Of a stretch of 29,820 nt of DNA, positions 8,771 through 15,724 are shown piece by piece. Position numbers and translations under genes: made by a program. Where the stretch lies: positions 1 to 29,820 of the forward strand of contig CAKPRA010000022.1 of NCBI GenBank assembly GCA_934180065.1, given 5' to 3'. This DNA is from an uncultured Clostridia bacterium. Its GTDB lineage: Bacteria; Bacillota; Clostridia; TANB77; CAG-508. Position 1 is the first letter of the stretch, and the number at the start of each line of letters is the position of its first letter. Under the pieces are notes generated by a model. It searched no databases. It was not told the DNA's origin and worked only from the letters and a program-made list of their open reading frames with translations.

Positions 8771-9565
8771 TTATATTTTTTTTACTAAAATATCATTATT
8801 TGAAAATATCTGTGATGGATTCTGTTTAAAAAATTGAAATGTATATTCTGAATTTGCTTTAAAATTTATAGTAGTATTTGAACTTTCAAAACCACTATTT
8901 ATATTTGAAAAATTCATATCTGTACTATCTGGAGATATTCCTTCTGGCCAGCTAATACAAATGTTCCCAGAATAATCTTTTGTCATAACTGTAACTTTTA
9001 GAATAGGGCTATCTTTAGAGTCACTTACACTATATGTAACTGTATCGTCATTTCCCAATAATGTAAAATTTGCTTGTAATGTTTTTGAATATGGTGATTC
9101 TGCTTTAGCAATTATTTTATAATTTCCTTCTTTTAAATTATTAAAACTAATTACTTTGGATTCGATATTTACATTGGATAAAATACCAGTTACTGAATTT
9201 ACTATATTACCATCTTTATCAGTTACCTCAGTATCATCAAAATTTTTAAGCTTTACTATATAACTTGTCTGCACCTCGGAATATCGTAATTCATCTATAT
9301 TATTTTTTAATACAAATGAAATTTTATCTATTCCCTCTTGGTATGTATATGATGGTATATCTGTACTATCACTCAACAAATCACTTTCAAAGTAAAAATT
9401 CTTAGCCTGATAAATAGATGCATCACTTTTATTTTCAATAGAATATTTTGAATAAATCTTTCTAATAAAAATGATAGAGCATATTAAAATTAAAAATATA
9501 ATAATATACAAACAACTCATTTTCCATTTGCCTGAACAAGCATGTTTACAAACTTTATTATTCAT
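8771..9565 (-). CDS. Membrane-anchored surface protein, possible TasA-like partner, second gene of the surface operon
   Basis: 264 residues. A short basic, Cys-containing N-terminus, a hydrophobic segment (about 17-35), then SKYS and an extracellular beta-rich part with no recognised enzyme domain. The pattern of a hydrophobic segment ending near a Lys-Tyr, then a small-residue stretch and an aromatic-rich strand (AKNFYFES), parallels the preceding gene. It may therefore be a diverged TasA/camelysin-like subunit; that is inference. GAAAGGAG lies 9-10 nt before the ATG. The gap to the upstream gene is 35 bases and to the next start (8736) 34 bases, so the three are almost certainly cotranscribed. 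Confidence 0.75.
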   Translation of the reverse strand: MNNKVCKHACSGKWKMSCLYIIIFLILICSIIFIRKIYSKYSIENKSDASIYQAKNFYFESDLLSDSTDIPSYTYQEGIDKISFVLKNNIDELRYSEVQTSYIVKLKNFDDTEVTDKDGNIVNSVTGILSNVNIESKVISFNNLKEGNYKIIAKAESPYSKTLQANFTLLGNDDTVTYSVSDSKDSPILKVTVMTKDYSGNICISWPEGISPDSTDMNFSNINSGFESSNTTINFKANSEYTFQFFKQNPSQIFSNNDILVKKI

Positions 9566-9600
9566 TTTAATAAACTCCTTTCATCTATTTTTATCATTAT

Positions 9601-10131
9601 TTAATCTGGTTGAACCTGAGTAGAAATTATATGTATTCTTAAATAATCAATTTCAAATGCTAAATTACTATCATTTGATTCTTTTGGCCAATCTATTTTT
9701 AAATAAACCATTTGTTCCTGCTCTATTCCAGATAAAAGTAAAAAATCATCATCAGAAAAAGCTCCTGTTTCATCTTTAATTATTCCTTGAGTACACTCTT
9801 TATCCTTGTAAAGTGAAACACTTATTGGAATATTTTGTTTTTCTGTACTTTCCACTAATATTTTATATTTTTGACTAACATCACATATTTTATCTCCATC
9901 TTTATTAGTTAATTTTATTGGATAAATAATAGGAGCACACCCTGGGTATCCAGATATATCCCCATCAATATCTAAATAAACATCATTTGCCATTACAGCA
10001 ATTTTAGCACCGGTTTCTTTACTGTCATTAAATGCATACTTGGCAAAAATAAAACTTGTTATAATTAAAAATATCAGGATAATAATCAAATATATTATTT
10101 TATAATTAAATTTCTTCTCTTTCTTTCTCAT
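9601..10131 (-). CDS. TasA/camelysin-like (CalY-type) anchored surface protein
   Basis: 176 residues from the chosen start. The frame is open to 10191, but ATG 10131 has AGGGGA at the right distance and begins MRKKEKKFNYK, a typical basic n-region. The hydrophobic segment (about 12-30) ends in FAKYAFNDS, followed by AKIAVMANDVYLDI. The later blocks YPGCAPIIYPIKLTN, a Tyr/Lys/Ile strand around ISVSLYKD, YLKIDWPKESND and an ending in IHIISTQVQPD match the layout of clostridial TasA/camelysin-like proteins with SipW-type signal peptides. Such proteins form fibres or surface layers in Bacillus. No SipW-like signal peptidase is in the window, so processing must come from elsewhere or not occur. 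First gene of the operon. Confidence 0.72.
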   Translation of the reverse strand: MRKKEKKFNYKIIYLIIILIFLIITSFIFAKYAFNDSKETGAKIAVMANDVYLDIDGDISGYPGCAPIIYPIKLTNKDGDKICDVSQKYKILVESTEKQNIPISVSLYKDKECTQGIIKDETGAFSDDDFLLLSGIEQEQMVYLKIDWPKESNDSNLAFEIDYLRIHIISTQVQPD

Positions 10132-10162
10132 AATGTCCCCTATAAAATATAATATCTCTTTA

Positions 10163-10191
10163 TATATAATAAATAAATTTATATATTTCAA
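10163..10191 (-). promoter_or_regulatory. Predicted promoter of the surface-protein operon
   Basis: Minus strand: TTGAAA (10191-10186), 17-nt spacer, TATATA (10168-10163), about 30 nt before the ATG at 10131. The region is extremely AT-rich, so chance matches are easy. Otherwise, in the gap 10132-10535 I see the palindromic element at 10368-10464 and the terminator at 10466-10512. Confidence 0.45.
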
Positions 10192-10367
10192 ATTTATATT
10201 TTACATTTTTACTGACAAAATACTACGGAAATCGAAATTATTAGACATTTTATAAAAATATTAAATTTATATTACATATTTAATTTTTTATTGCACAAAT
10301 GTACTTTTATTATTTTCCCTAGTCAAATATCACTTTTTATAAATAATTATTAATTTGGTGTATCCTT

Positions 10368-10464
10368 TTTTATATAATAAGAAATATCTGGTTTTAATAT
10401 ATAAGTATAGTATTACTTATAAGTAATACTATACTTATATATTAAATTTTTCTATTATATAAAA
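10368..10464. repeat. Element family 2, copy 1 (palindromic, ~97 bp)
   Basis: Ends are inverted: TTTTATATAATAAGAAA on the left and TCTATTATATAAAA on the right. The centre (10393-10446) is a perfect 54-bp palindrome with 27-bp arms. The related copy 2 is at 26403-26502 with the same ends and a diverged interior, so this is a dispersed element rather than a simple terminator. Confidence 0.75.
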
Positions 10465-10465
10465 A

Positions 10466-10512
10466 AACATTGAACTTATTTAATATGTTAAAAATAAGTC
10501 CAATGTTTTTCA
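10466..10512 (-). terminator. Terminator behind the Rpn pseudogene (bidirectional)
   Basis: AACATTGAACTTATTT and AATAAGTCCAATGTT form a long stem with one mismatch. It is flanked by A-runs and T-runs on both sides, so it works on either strand. It sits about 25 nt after the minus-strand stop at 10536 and directly beside element family 2. Confidence 0.75.
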
Positions 10513-10535
10513 TAGAAACTTGAGTTTATTGTAAT

Positions 10536-11134
10536 TTATAATTTTTCAATTTCTTCTTTTGTAAGTCCTGTAACTTCAATTATAAGGCTAATATCCATAT
10601 TTTTTTCTAACATTTTTCTTGCTACATCGGCTCTACCTTCTTCTCTACCTTGGTTTCTTGCTGCTGTCATTGCAAACTTTCTATCAATTTCGGCTGTTTC
10701 TCTTAAATATGCAATTCTTCTTTCTGCTTCATCTCCACTTAAGTATTCTAGCTCTTCCTCGGCTTTCTTTACTTTTTCATTCTCTATCATTTTTAGTTCC
10801 TCCATATTTTCAAAACTAATAAATGTTAGCCATTCTTCTAATTTATTGGATATTCTCTTACATTTCTGCTTAAACTTTGGTAATTGAAGGTAATGCATTT
10901 CTATTTTATCTGTAAATATTTGATTTTCATAATCTCTTCTTAATCTTACTATTTCATGAAATGGTCCTTCATCATTAAACACATTAAAGTTTGATATCCA
11001 TATTCCTATTGATTTTGGTATTTCTATGTAATCTTGCCCATTTTCTAGGCTTTGATGATATTCTCTTGTTGTATTTTCTTTTGACCAAAAATCCTTTTAA
11101 ATACATAATCGTTCGTTGGCTTTAATAACTCCAT
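10536..11134 (-). pseudogene. Rpn-family recombination-promoting nuclease/transposase, internal deletion and frame change
   Basis: Two pieces of one gene in different frames. Piece 1: ATG 11134 with GGAAGTG before it reads MELLKPTNDYVFKRIFGQK (to about 11078), the standard N-terminus of the Rpn / PD-(D/E)XK transposase family. Piece 2, from about 11096 in another frame, reads WSKENTTREYHQSLENGQ, then IEIPKSIGIWISNF, a VRLRRDYE segment and the typical C-terminal GREEGRADVARKMLEKN-type tail ending EEIEKL. The stretch between them, normally about 70-80 residues with the nuclease core, is gone. What remains cannot make an active enzyme. The largest surviving frame (GTG 10982 to 10536) would give 148 residues of the C-terminal part only. 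Confidence 0.82.
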
Positions 11135-11344
11135 TTATCACTTCCATTCTAACATATTGGTTTTATTTGTTCAATTATTTTGAAAATTTTGTGTATGAAT
11201 TTACACTTTCGAATTTAAATTTTTTGAATAAAATTTTATAAAATATTTATATCTTTTTTCAAACTTCTATGATTTCTTATTTAATCATAATTTATTGCAT
11301 ATTGCAAGAAATTTCGTGCTACTTTTTTCGACGTTCTTTTTTAT

Positions 11345-11406
11345 AGTGCTTAATAAATTTATATGAAGTTAACTAAATGAAGAAGCACTTTTTTATGTAC
11401 TCCTTC
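11345..11406 (+). terminator. Orphan hairpin with T-run, plus strand
   Basis: AGTGCTT (11345-11351) pairs with AAGCACT (11393-11399) around a long 41-nt loop, followed by TTTTTTAT. The T-run only suits the plus strand, where no gene precedes it. It is therefore a weak call; the loop is long and it could be chance. I see nothing else in 11135-11416. Confidence 0.3.
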
Positions 11407-11416
11407 ATAAAAAAAT

Positions 11417-11836
11417 TTATTCTTTTGTTACAATTGCTTCAATTTTTGCATATATCTCTGGAAATTTTTTCTTTAGATTCATTATTTTTAAATCTGTTCC
11501 TGTCCATGCGTGCATTGATGTGCCTATGTTTATTAGTTCATTTTTTTGATTATATACTGAATATTTGAATTTTATTCTTACCGGCGAATAATTTTCGATT
11601 TCTGTTTTAATTGTTAGTTCATCTTCGTAAAATGCTGATTTATAGTACTTACTTGTAAGCTCTGCTACTGGCATCATTATTCCATTTTTTTCCGCCTCGG
11701 AATATGGTATTATGTATTTTTTAGCAAATTCTGTACGAGCTACTTCGTACCAAACTGCATATACTGAATGATGTGCTACTCCCATCTGATCTGTTTCTGC
11801 ATATCTTACAGTTATTTTTGTTTCAAAATCTTTCAT
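11417..11836 (-). CDS. Acyl-CoA thioesterase, YbgC/FcbC hotdog family
   Basis: 139 residues, the usual length for this single-domain hotdog family. The signature RYAETDQMGVAHHSVYAVW near the N-terminus carries the catalytic aspartate in ETDQMG, followed by the helix YEVARTEFAKK. Later strands (VRIKFKYSVYNQ, IGTSMHAWT) complete the fold. It hydrolyses acyl-CoA thioesters in the cytoplasm; the substrate cannot be told. AGAAGG about 10 nt before the ATG sets the start. A possible promoter is at 11867-11896. Transcribed on its own. Confidence 0.87.
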   Translation of the reverse strand: MKDFETKITVRYAETDQMGVAHHSVYAVWYEVARTEFAKKYIIPYSEAEKNGIMMPVAELTSKYYKSAFYEDELTIKTEIENYSPVRIKFKYSVYNQKNELINIGTSMHAWTGTDLKIMNLKKKFPEIYAKIEAIVTKE

Positions 11837-11866
11837 TATTTCTGACCTTCTTTCATATTTTTTTAT

Positions 11867-11896
11867 AGTATATTACATAGTAATATTCTAATTCAA
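11867..11896 (-). promoter_or_regulatory. Predicted promoter of the thioesterase gene
   Basis: Minus strand: TTGAAT (11896-11891), 18-nt spacer, TATACT (11872-11867), about 30 nt upstream of the start codon. Confidence 0.4.
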
Positions 11897-11994
11897 TATT
11901 TATATTAAAATTATTTTTTAATTATATAAATTAATAATAATATTATTTTTATAGCATATATTTATTATAAATAGAATTATTTTATATTGGTTGT

Positions 11995-12023
11995 TTGACT
12001 TTTATGTAAATCTGTGATATTAT
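11995..12023 (+). promoter_or_regulatory. Promoter of the 104-residue orphan gene
   Basis: Plus strand: TTGACT (11995-12000), 17-nt spacer ending in TGTGA, then TATTAT (12018-12023). The transcript would begin about 30 nt before the ATG at 12061. Confidence 0.65.
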
Positions 12024-12060
12024 ATTATCATTATAATTTTTATGAAAGAGGTGCAAGTTC

Positions 12061-12375
12061 ATGTATAAGTTTCATCGTTCACGGCGCCAAATTCAGCCAT
12101 CAATGTCTATAAAGCAAATGATACTTTCAGTAAGTGATGGTAAACCTTCCACAATTATATTCTTACTTCATTTGCAAAAACAGATGGACGGATTTGATTT
12201 TGTCACAATATTGTCAAAGTTTGATAGTATTGGAATTACTGGTTCAAATATAACAAGACTGTATCATGAGTATTGCCATAGTAATATGGTAACTTATAGA
12301 AAGGTCATTTTTGACTTTAATGATACTGGAACATTAATCTTCGTTCTGAAATATCTTGGCATAATTCGTACCTAA
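12061..12375 (+). CDS. Small orphan protein of unknown function
   Basis: 104 residues, basic at the N-terminus (KFHRSRRQ), no signal peptide or membrane segment. Blocks such as SIKQMILSVSDGKPS, DGFDFVTILSKFD and GITGSNITRLYHEYC resemble a family of short Firmicutes proteins with an 'IxQMxxxMSxGxPGA ... GSxIWxxYKDxC' plan that I recall from clostridia without an assigned role. It is a complete unit: own promoter (11995-12023), AAAGAGGTG ribosome site and strong terminator (12391-12424). It is one of two plus-strand genes and converges on rpmA. The complete signals argue for a real gene. Confidence 0.7.
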   Translation: MYKFHRSRRQIQPSMSIKQMILSVSDGKPSTIIFLLHLQKQMDGFDFVTILSKFDSIGITGSNITRLYHEYCHSNMVTYRKVIFDFNDTGTLIFVLKYLGIIRT

Positions 12376-12390
12376 AACAATTATACTAAC

Positions 12391-12424
12391 AAAAAAAGGG
12401 GTCATTGCTATGACTCCTTTTTTA
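12391..12424 (+). terminator. Strong terminator between the orphan gene and rpmA (bidirectional)
   Basis: AAAAAAAGGGGTCAT and ATGACTCCTTTTTTT form a stem with a 4-nt loop and T-runs on both strands. It serves the plus-strand orphan gene and, on the other strand, the end of rpmA at 12433. Confidence 0.85.
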
Positions 12425-12432
12425 TAATTATG

Positions 12433-12699
12433 TTATGCATTTTCTTCTACTGGATAAACACTTACTTTTTTCTTGTCTTTTCCTAATCTTTCAAATTTTA
12501 CTTTTCCAGTTACTTTTGCATATAATGTATCATCACTACCGATTCCAACATTTGTTCCTGGATGTATTTTTGTTCCTCTTTGTCTAACTAATATATTTCC
12601 TGCTGGAACTATTTGTCCATCAGCTCTTTTTAAACCAAGGCGCTTAGACTCACTGTCTCTTCCGTTTTTAGTACTACCACCTGCTTTATGATGTGCCAT
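12433..12699 (-). CDS. rpmA: 50S ribosomal protein L27
   Basis: 88 residues, near the P-site end of the large subunit. The conserved AGGSTKNGRDSESKRLG and RQRGTKIHPG blocks are intact. Most Firmicutes make L27 with a short N-terminal extension ending in a phenylalanine-rich motif that the protease Prp removes. Here the protein starts directly with MAHHKAGGSTKNG, as in Gram-negatives, and an in-frame TGA lies three codons upstream of the ATG, ruling out an extension. GGAAGGTG is the ribosome site. It follows rplU by 40 bases with no room for prp (ysxB). Likely cotranscribed with rplU from the promoter at 13159-13187. Confidence 0.97.
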   Translation of the reverse strand: MAHHKAGGSTKNGRDSESKRLGLKRADGQIVPAGNILVRQRGTKIHPGTNVGIGSDDTLYAKVTGKVKFERLGKDKKKVSVYPVEENA

Positions 12700-12739
12700 T
12701 ATTTTTCACCTTCCTTTATACTGATTTTATTTTATAGCA

Positions 12740-13054
12740 TTATGCCATTTTTATACTTTTTATTTCAACCTTTGTATATGGTTGTCTATGTCCTTGTGTT
12801 CTTCTGTAGTTTTTCTTTGCTTTATATTTATAAACTAAAACTTTTTTAGCTTTACCATTAGCAACTACTGTTCCTTCTACAGATACACCATTTACATAAG
12901 GTGCTCCAACTTCTACTTTTTTATCATCAGATACTAATACAACTTTATCAAATTTAACTGTATTTCCTGCTTCTGAATCTAATTTTTCGAAAAATACAAC
13001 ATCACCTTCTGCAACTTTATATTGTTTTCCACATGTTTCAATTACTGCGTACAT
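12740..13054 (-). CDS. rplU: 50S ribosomal protein L21
   Basis: 104 residues, full length. Begins MYAVIETCGKQYKVAEGD and ends with the rRNA-binding KKNYRRTQGHRQPYTKVEI block; both are diagnostic. An unusual cysteine (C8) replaces the more common Gly/Ser region residue. AGGAGGTG lies about 8 nt before the ATG. Preceded by an L21-type leader and a near-consensus promoter. Confidence 0.97.
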   Translation of the reverse strand: MYAVIETCGKQYKVAEGDVVFFEKLDSEAGNTVKFDKVVLVSDDKKVEVGAPYVNGVSVEGTVVANGKAKKVLVYKYKAKKNYRRTQGHRQPYTKVEIKSIKMA

Positions 13055-13152
13055 TTAAGTACACCTCCTCTTTTTTGTATACTCGCTAAGCATAAAATAC
13101 TAGGTAGTCAAATTTAATTGACCTTTATGTACCCGACCCAGGCGGCTTACAG
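13055..13152 (-). ncRNA. L21 leader (5' untranslated regulatory RNA of rplU)
   Basis: About 100 nt of transcribed leader between a strong promoter and rplU. It contains the GCCGCCTGGGTCGGGTAC block and a hairpin GGTCAA ... TTTGAC with flanking ACC/GGT pairs, resembling the ribosomal protein leader upstream of rplU in Bacillota. Control by free L21 is the accepted idea for such leaders; here it is inference from position and motif. Confidence 0.6.
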
Positions 13153-13158
13153 TTGTTT

Positions 13159-13187
13159 ATTTTATCATGATTTACAATATTTGTCAA
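13159..13187 (-). promoter_or_regulatory. Strong sigma-A promoter of rplU-rpmA
   Basis: Minus strand: TTGACA (13187-13182), 17-nt spacer ending TGA, TAAAAT (13164-13159). Confidence 0.85.
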
Positions 13188-13222
13188 TCCTAAATAAAAT
13201 ATAATTTTTCCATTATTCATAA

Positions 13223-13720
13223 TCATCTGTAGGATTTTCTATTGAAATAAATAATATGACAACATTTTTTGATTATTATTCCTGTAATTATAACTAATAG
13301 ATTTCCAAATAAAACTCCTAGTGTATCAATACATACATCCCTTATTTCACTACTTCTCCCGCTTACAAACTTCTGATGAAACTCATCTGATGCAGCATAT
13401 AATAAACCAAATAAAAGACATATTAATAATTTTGTTTTAGTATTAATTTTAAAAGTATTTGCCTCACTCATTAATAGTATTCCCAATAAAGTATATATAG
13501 AAAAATGAGCAGTTTTTCGAACAATAAAAGTAACATTATTAGCTATATTTTCTTTTTCCATTTTTGTATTTTTTTTCGAAATATCAGTTACAATTTTATT
13601 TACAATTACATTACTTGTTTTACTTGACTTTTCTGCATTCTGCGCTGAAAAATTAAAAATTATAATACAATTTATAATAATCAATATCGCATAAATAATT
13701 CTTTTAAACTGTATATTCAT
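13223..13720 (-). CDS. VanZ-like family membrane protein
   Basis: 165 residues with four predicted membrane segments (about 8-24, 65-85, 93-110, 133-152). The VanZ-family blocks are visible: FSAQNAEKS after the first segment, VRKTAHFSIYTLLGILL, and YAASDEFHQKFVSGRSSEIRDVCIDTLGVLFG. VanZ itself gives low-level teicoplanin resistance, but most chromosomal members have no proven role, and nothing here suggests a van cluster. GAGGAGG precedes the ATG. Own promoter at 13754-13782. Confidence 0.9.
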   Translation of the reverse strand: MNIQFKRIIYAILIIINCIIIFNFSAQNAEKSSKTSNVIVNKIVTDISKKNTKMEKENIANNVTFIVRKTAHFSIYTLLGILLMSEANTFKINTKTKLLICLLFGLLYAASDEFHQKFVSGRSSEIRDVCIDTLGVLFGNLLVIITGIIIKKCCHIIYFNRKSYR

Positions 13721-13753
13721 TTTTGCCTCCTCTTTAATAATTTTATAATTTAT

Positions 13754-13782
13754 ATATTATCATATAGACATTTTTTCTTCAA
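13754..13782 (-). promoter_or_regulatory. Promoter of the VanZ-like gene
   Basis: Minus strand: TTGAAG (13782-13777), 17-nt spacer ending TGA, TAATAT (13759-13754). Confidence 0.6.
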
Positions 13783-13796
13783 GAGCCCAATCAAAT

Positions 13797-13839
13797 TTAA
13801 AAAGCCATTATGTTTTAAATCATAATAGCTTTTTTTATT
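13797..13839 (-). terminator. Terminator behind the lysine-rich repeat protein (bidirectional)
   Basis: AAAAAGCCATTATG and CATAATAGCTTTTT form a stem with one mismatch around an AT-rich loop, with T-runs on both strands; about 20 nt after the stop codon at 13858. Confidence 0.75.
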
Positions 13840-13857
13840 ATATATTACATTCTTCGT

Positions 13858-14904
13858 TTAAGCTTTTGTTTCTAATGTTTTCTTTGCCTCTTTTATATCT
13901 TCACTTTTACTTGCTTCAGCTTTCTTTCTTGATGTCGTTTTTGTTTCTTTAGCATCTTCATTTTTTACTGTTTCAGTTTTCTTTCTTGAAGTTGTCTTCT
14001 TTTCTTTTTTCTCATCTTCACTTTTACTTGTTTCAGTCTTTTTCTTTGAAGTTGTCTTTGTTTCTTTCACCTCTTCTTTTTTAGCTGTTTCAGCTTTTTT
14101 CCTTGAAGTTGTTTTCTTCTCTTTTTTCTCATCTTCACTTTTACTTGTTACAGTCTTTTTCCTTGAAGTTGTTTTCTTCTCTTTCTTCTCATCTTCGCCT
14201 TTACTTGCTGCGGCTTTCTTTCTTGAAGATGTTTTTGTTTCTTTCACCTCTTCTTTTTTAGCTGATTCCACTTTTTTTCTTGAAGTTGTCTTCTCCTCTT
14301 TTTTCTCATCATTAACATCATTTTTAGATTTTTCATCGCTCTTTTTTAAAATTTCCAAAATTGCAGTTAAATCACTTATATCAGGTTCAAATAATTTTGT
14401 GCTTTTTTCTTGACTATATATAGAATTATTATACTCATTAACATTTTTCAAATATCTTGCATATATTTCAGCAGAAAGCTCTATATTTCTTTCTGAAATT
14501 TCCTCAACAGCTTTTATATAAATTTCGTTTTCTTGATATATTTTAAATTCGTTTTCAATTTCGTTTTCTATTTCTTTATTTTGTAATTTAAAACTATCAA
14601 TTTCCTCATTACATATATCTACTTCATTATTTTTTTGTTTTAATTCTTTATGTAATTTTCTTAATTCTAATGAAATTTGCGCATAATATTTAAAATTCAA
14701 TATTGAAGTATTAATTTTTATCTCGTTTTTTTCTTCTATTTGTTCATTCAATATTTTTATTTGTTCTTCTAATTGATCAACATTTTTCTTGCACTCATCT
14801 ATTTTATCCAAATTTTCTTTTACAATAGTAGCTATTGATTCATCAGCTTTTTTAGCTTTTACTAATTCTTCCAAATTTTTATTATATCCAAATTTATCAA
14901 ACAT
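13858..14904 (-). CDS. Coiled-coil protein with lysine-rich SRKK tandem repeats
   Basis: 348 residues, cytoplasmic by lack of any signal. The N-terminal half (about 15-175) is a long coiled coil rich in Glu, Lys, Ile and Asn. The C-terminal ~150 residues are seven tandem 19-20-residue units starting SRKK (one SKKK), almost free of hydrophobic residues. Units ending KEEVKETKTT and units ending SEDEKKEKKTT mix, suggesting duplication of larger blocks. Such Lys/Ala/Thr/Ser tails recall histone H1-like bacterial tails, which bind nucleic acid; that role is inference. AAAGGAG and a promoter (14941-14969) support the start. I do not recognise a named family. Confidence 0.85.
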   Translation of the reverse strand: MFDKFGYNKNLEELVKAKKADESIATIVKENLDKIDECKKNVDQLEEQIKILNEQIEEKNEIKINTSILNFKYYAQISLELRKLHKELKQKNNEVDICNEEIDSFKLQNKEIENEIENEFKIYQENEIYIKAVEEISERNIELSAEIYARYLKNVNEYNNSIYSQEKSTKLFEPDISDLTAILEILKKSDEKSKNDVNDEKKEEKTTSRKKVESAKKEEVKETKTSSRKKAAASKGEDEKKEKKTTSRKKTVTSKSEDEKKEKKTTSRKKAETAKKEEVKETKTTSKKKTETSKSEDEKKEKKTTSRKKTETVKNEDAKETKTTSRKKAEASKSEDIKEAKKTLETKA

Positions 14905-14940
14905 TTACACAAAACTCCTTTTTACGAACTTATGTAAATA

Positions 14941-14969
14941 ATTATATCACTAATTATGTAAATTGTCTA
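14941..14969 (-). promoter_or_regulatory. Promoter of the lysine-rich repeat protein
   Basis: Minus strand: TAGACA (14969-14964), 17-nt spacer ending GTGA, TATAAT (14946-14941). Confidence 0.6.
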
Positions 14970-14986
14970 CTTTTTTCGACACTTTT

Positions 14987-15670
14987 TTACCGCTGTTTCG
15001 TTGTCGCCTTTATCTTTTGCTTAATTTTCTCTATGCTAATTCTTGGAAAAGCGCTTATTAATCTCCTATATAATGCTGATTTACCTATAAGTATTTCTTT
15101 AACCTTTTTAGTAATTTCTTCAGTATTGTCATTTATTTTTTTATTTACTTCTTTAACAGTTGTTCTCAATCCATATATAATTGTTAAAGAAATTATAAAA
15201 TCAATAATAAATATTCCTCCTAAAATTATAAGTAATACTTTAGATAGATTTTCAGGAATATGCTCAAGTATATTTAGAAAAAAAGGATTTGCAATATATA
15301 TAATAACACAACTCAATATTCCAAAAGGAATTATATTTTCCAAACAAACTCTCCCATTAATATTAAATTTTCTTTTACTATAATCCCACCAGCGGGCTTT
15401 AAAAATTTTTTCCATAAGAAAACTTGTTAAATATTCTAAAACACCACACAAAACTAAAGCAATACAAAATAAGGCAACAGGATATTCACTATATTTACTC
15501 AAAAATATAGTAATTAAAATACCACCACAACCATATATTGGGCAATATGGACCTATTAAAAAACCTCTATTTACAAATTTCTTTTCTCTTATTAAATTGT
15601 TAATTATTTCCATAGTCCATCCTAATATTGAATATATAAAAAATAGAAAACAATAATTTTTAATATCCAT
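14987..15670 (-). CDS. CmpB-type putative ABC transporter permease (PF06541-like membrane protein)
   Basis: 227 residues with about five membrane segments. Diagnostic blocks are FFIYSILGWTMEIINN at the N-terminus, FVNRGFLIGPYCPIYGCGG, LEYLTSFLMEKIFKARWWDY and NINGRVCLENIIPFG. The family is annotated as putative ABC permease, but no ATPase gene is nearby and the transport role is unproven. The cytoplasmic tail is basic (KEILIGKSALYRRLISAFP). It follows deoB by 54 bases on the same strand and could share its transcript. Confidence 0.88.
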   Translation of the reverse strand: MDIKNYCFLFFIYSILGWTMEIINNLIREKKFVNRGFLIGPYCPIYGCGGILITIFLSKYSEYPVALFCIALVLCGVLEYLTSFLMEKIFKARWWDYSKRKFNINGRVCLENIIPFGILSCVIIYIANPFFLNILEHIPENLSKVLLIILGGIFIIDFIISLTIIYGLRTTVKEVNKKINDNTEEITKKVKEILIGKSALYRRLISAFPRISIEKIKQKIKATTKQR

Positions 15671-15724
15671 TAAGCTATTTTCTCTCCTTTTGCATTTGGT
15701 TTAGTATCTTCATATTAGAATTTG

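Noticed and set aside
10132..10191. Longer start for the TasA-like protein
   Set aside because: It overlaps the predicted promoter and has no ribosome site; ATG 10131 has AGGGGA and a basic signal-peptide start.
13223..13720. Glycopeptide resistance determinant
   Set aside because: VanZ-like proteins are widespread without van genes; no vanH, vanA or vanX homologs are in the window.
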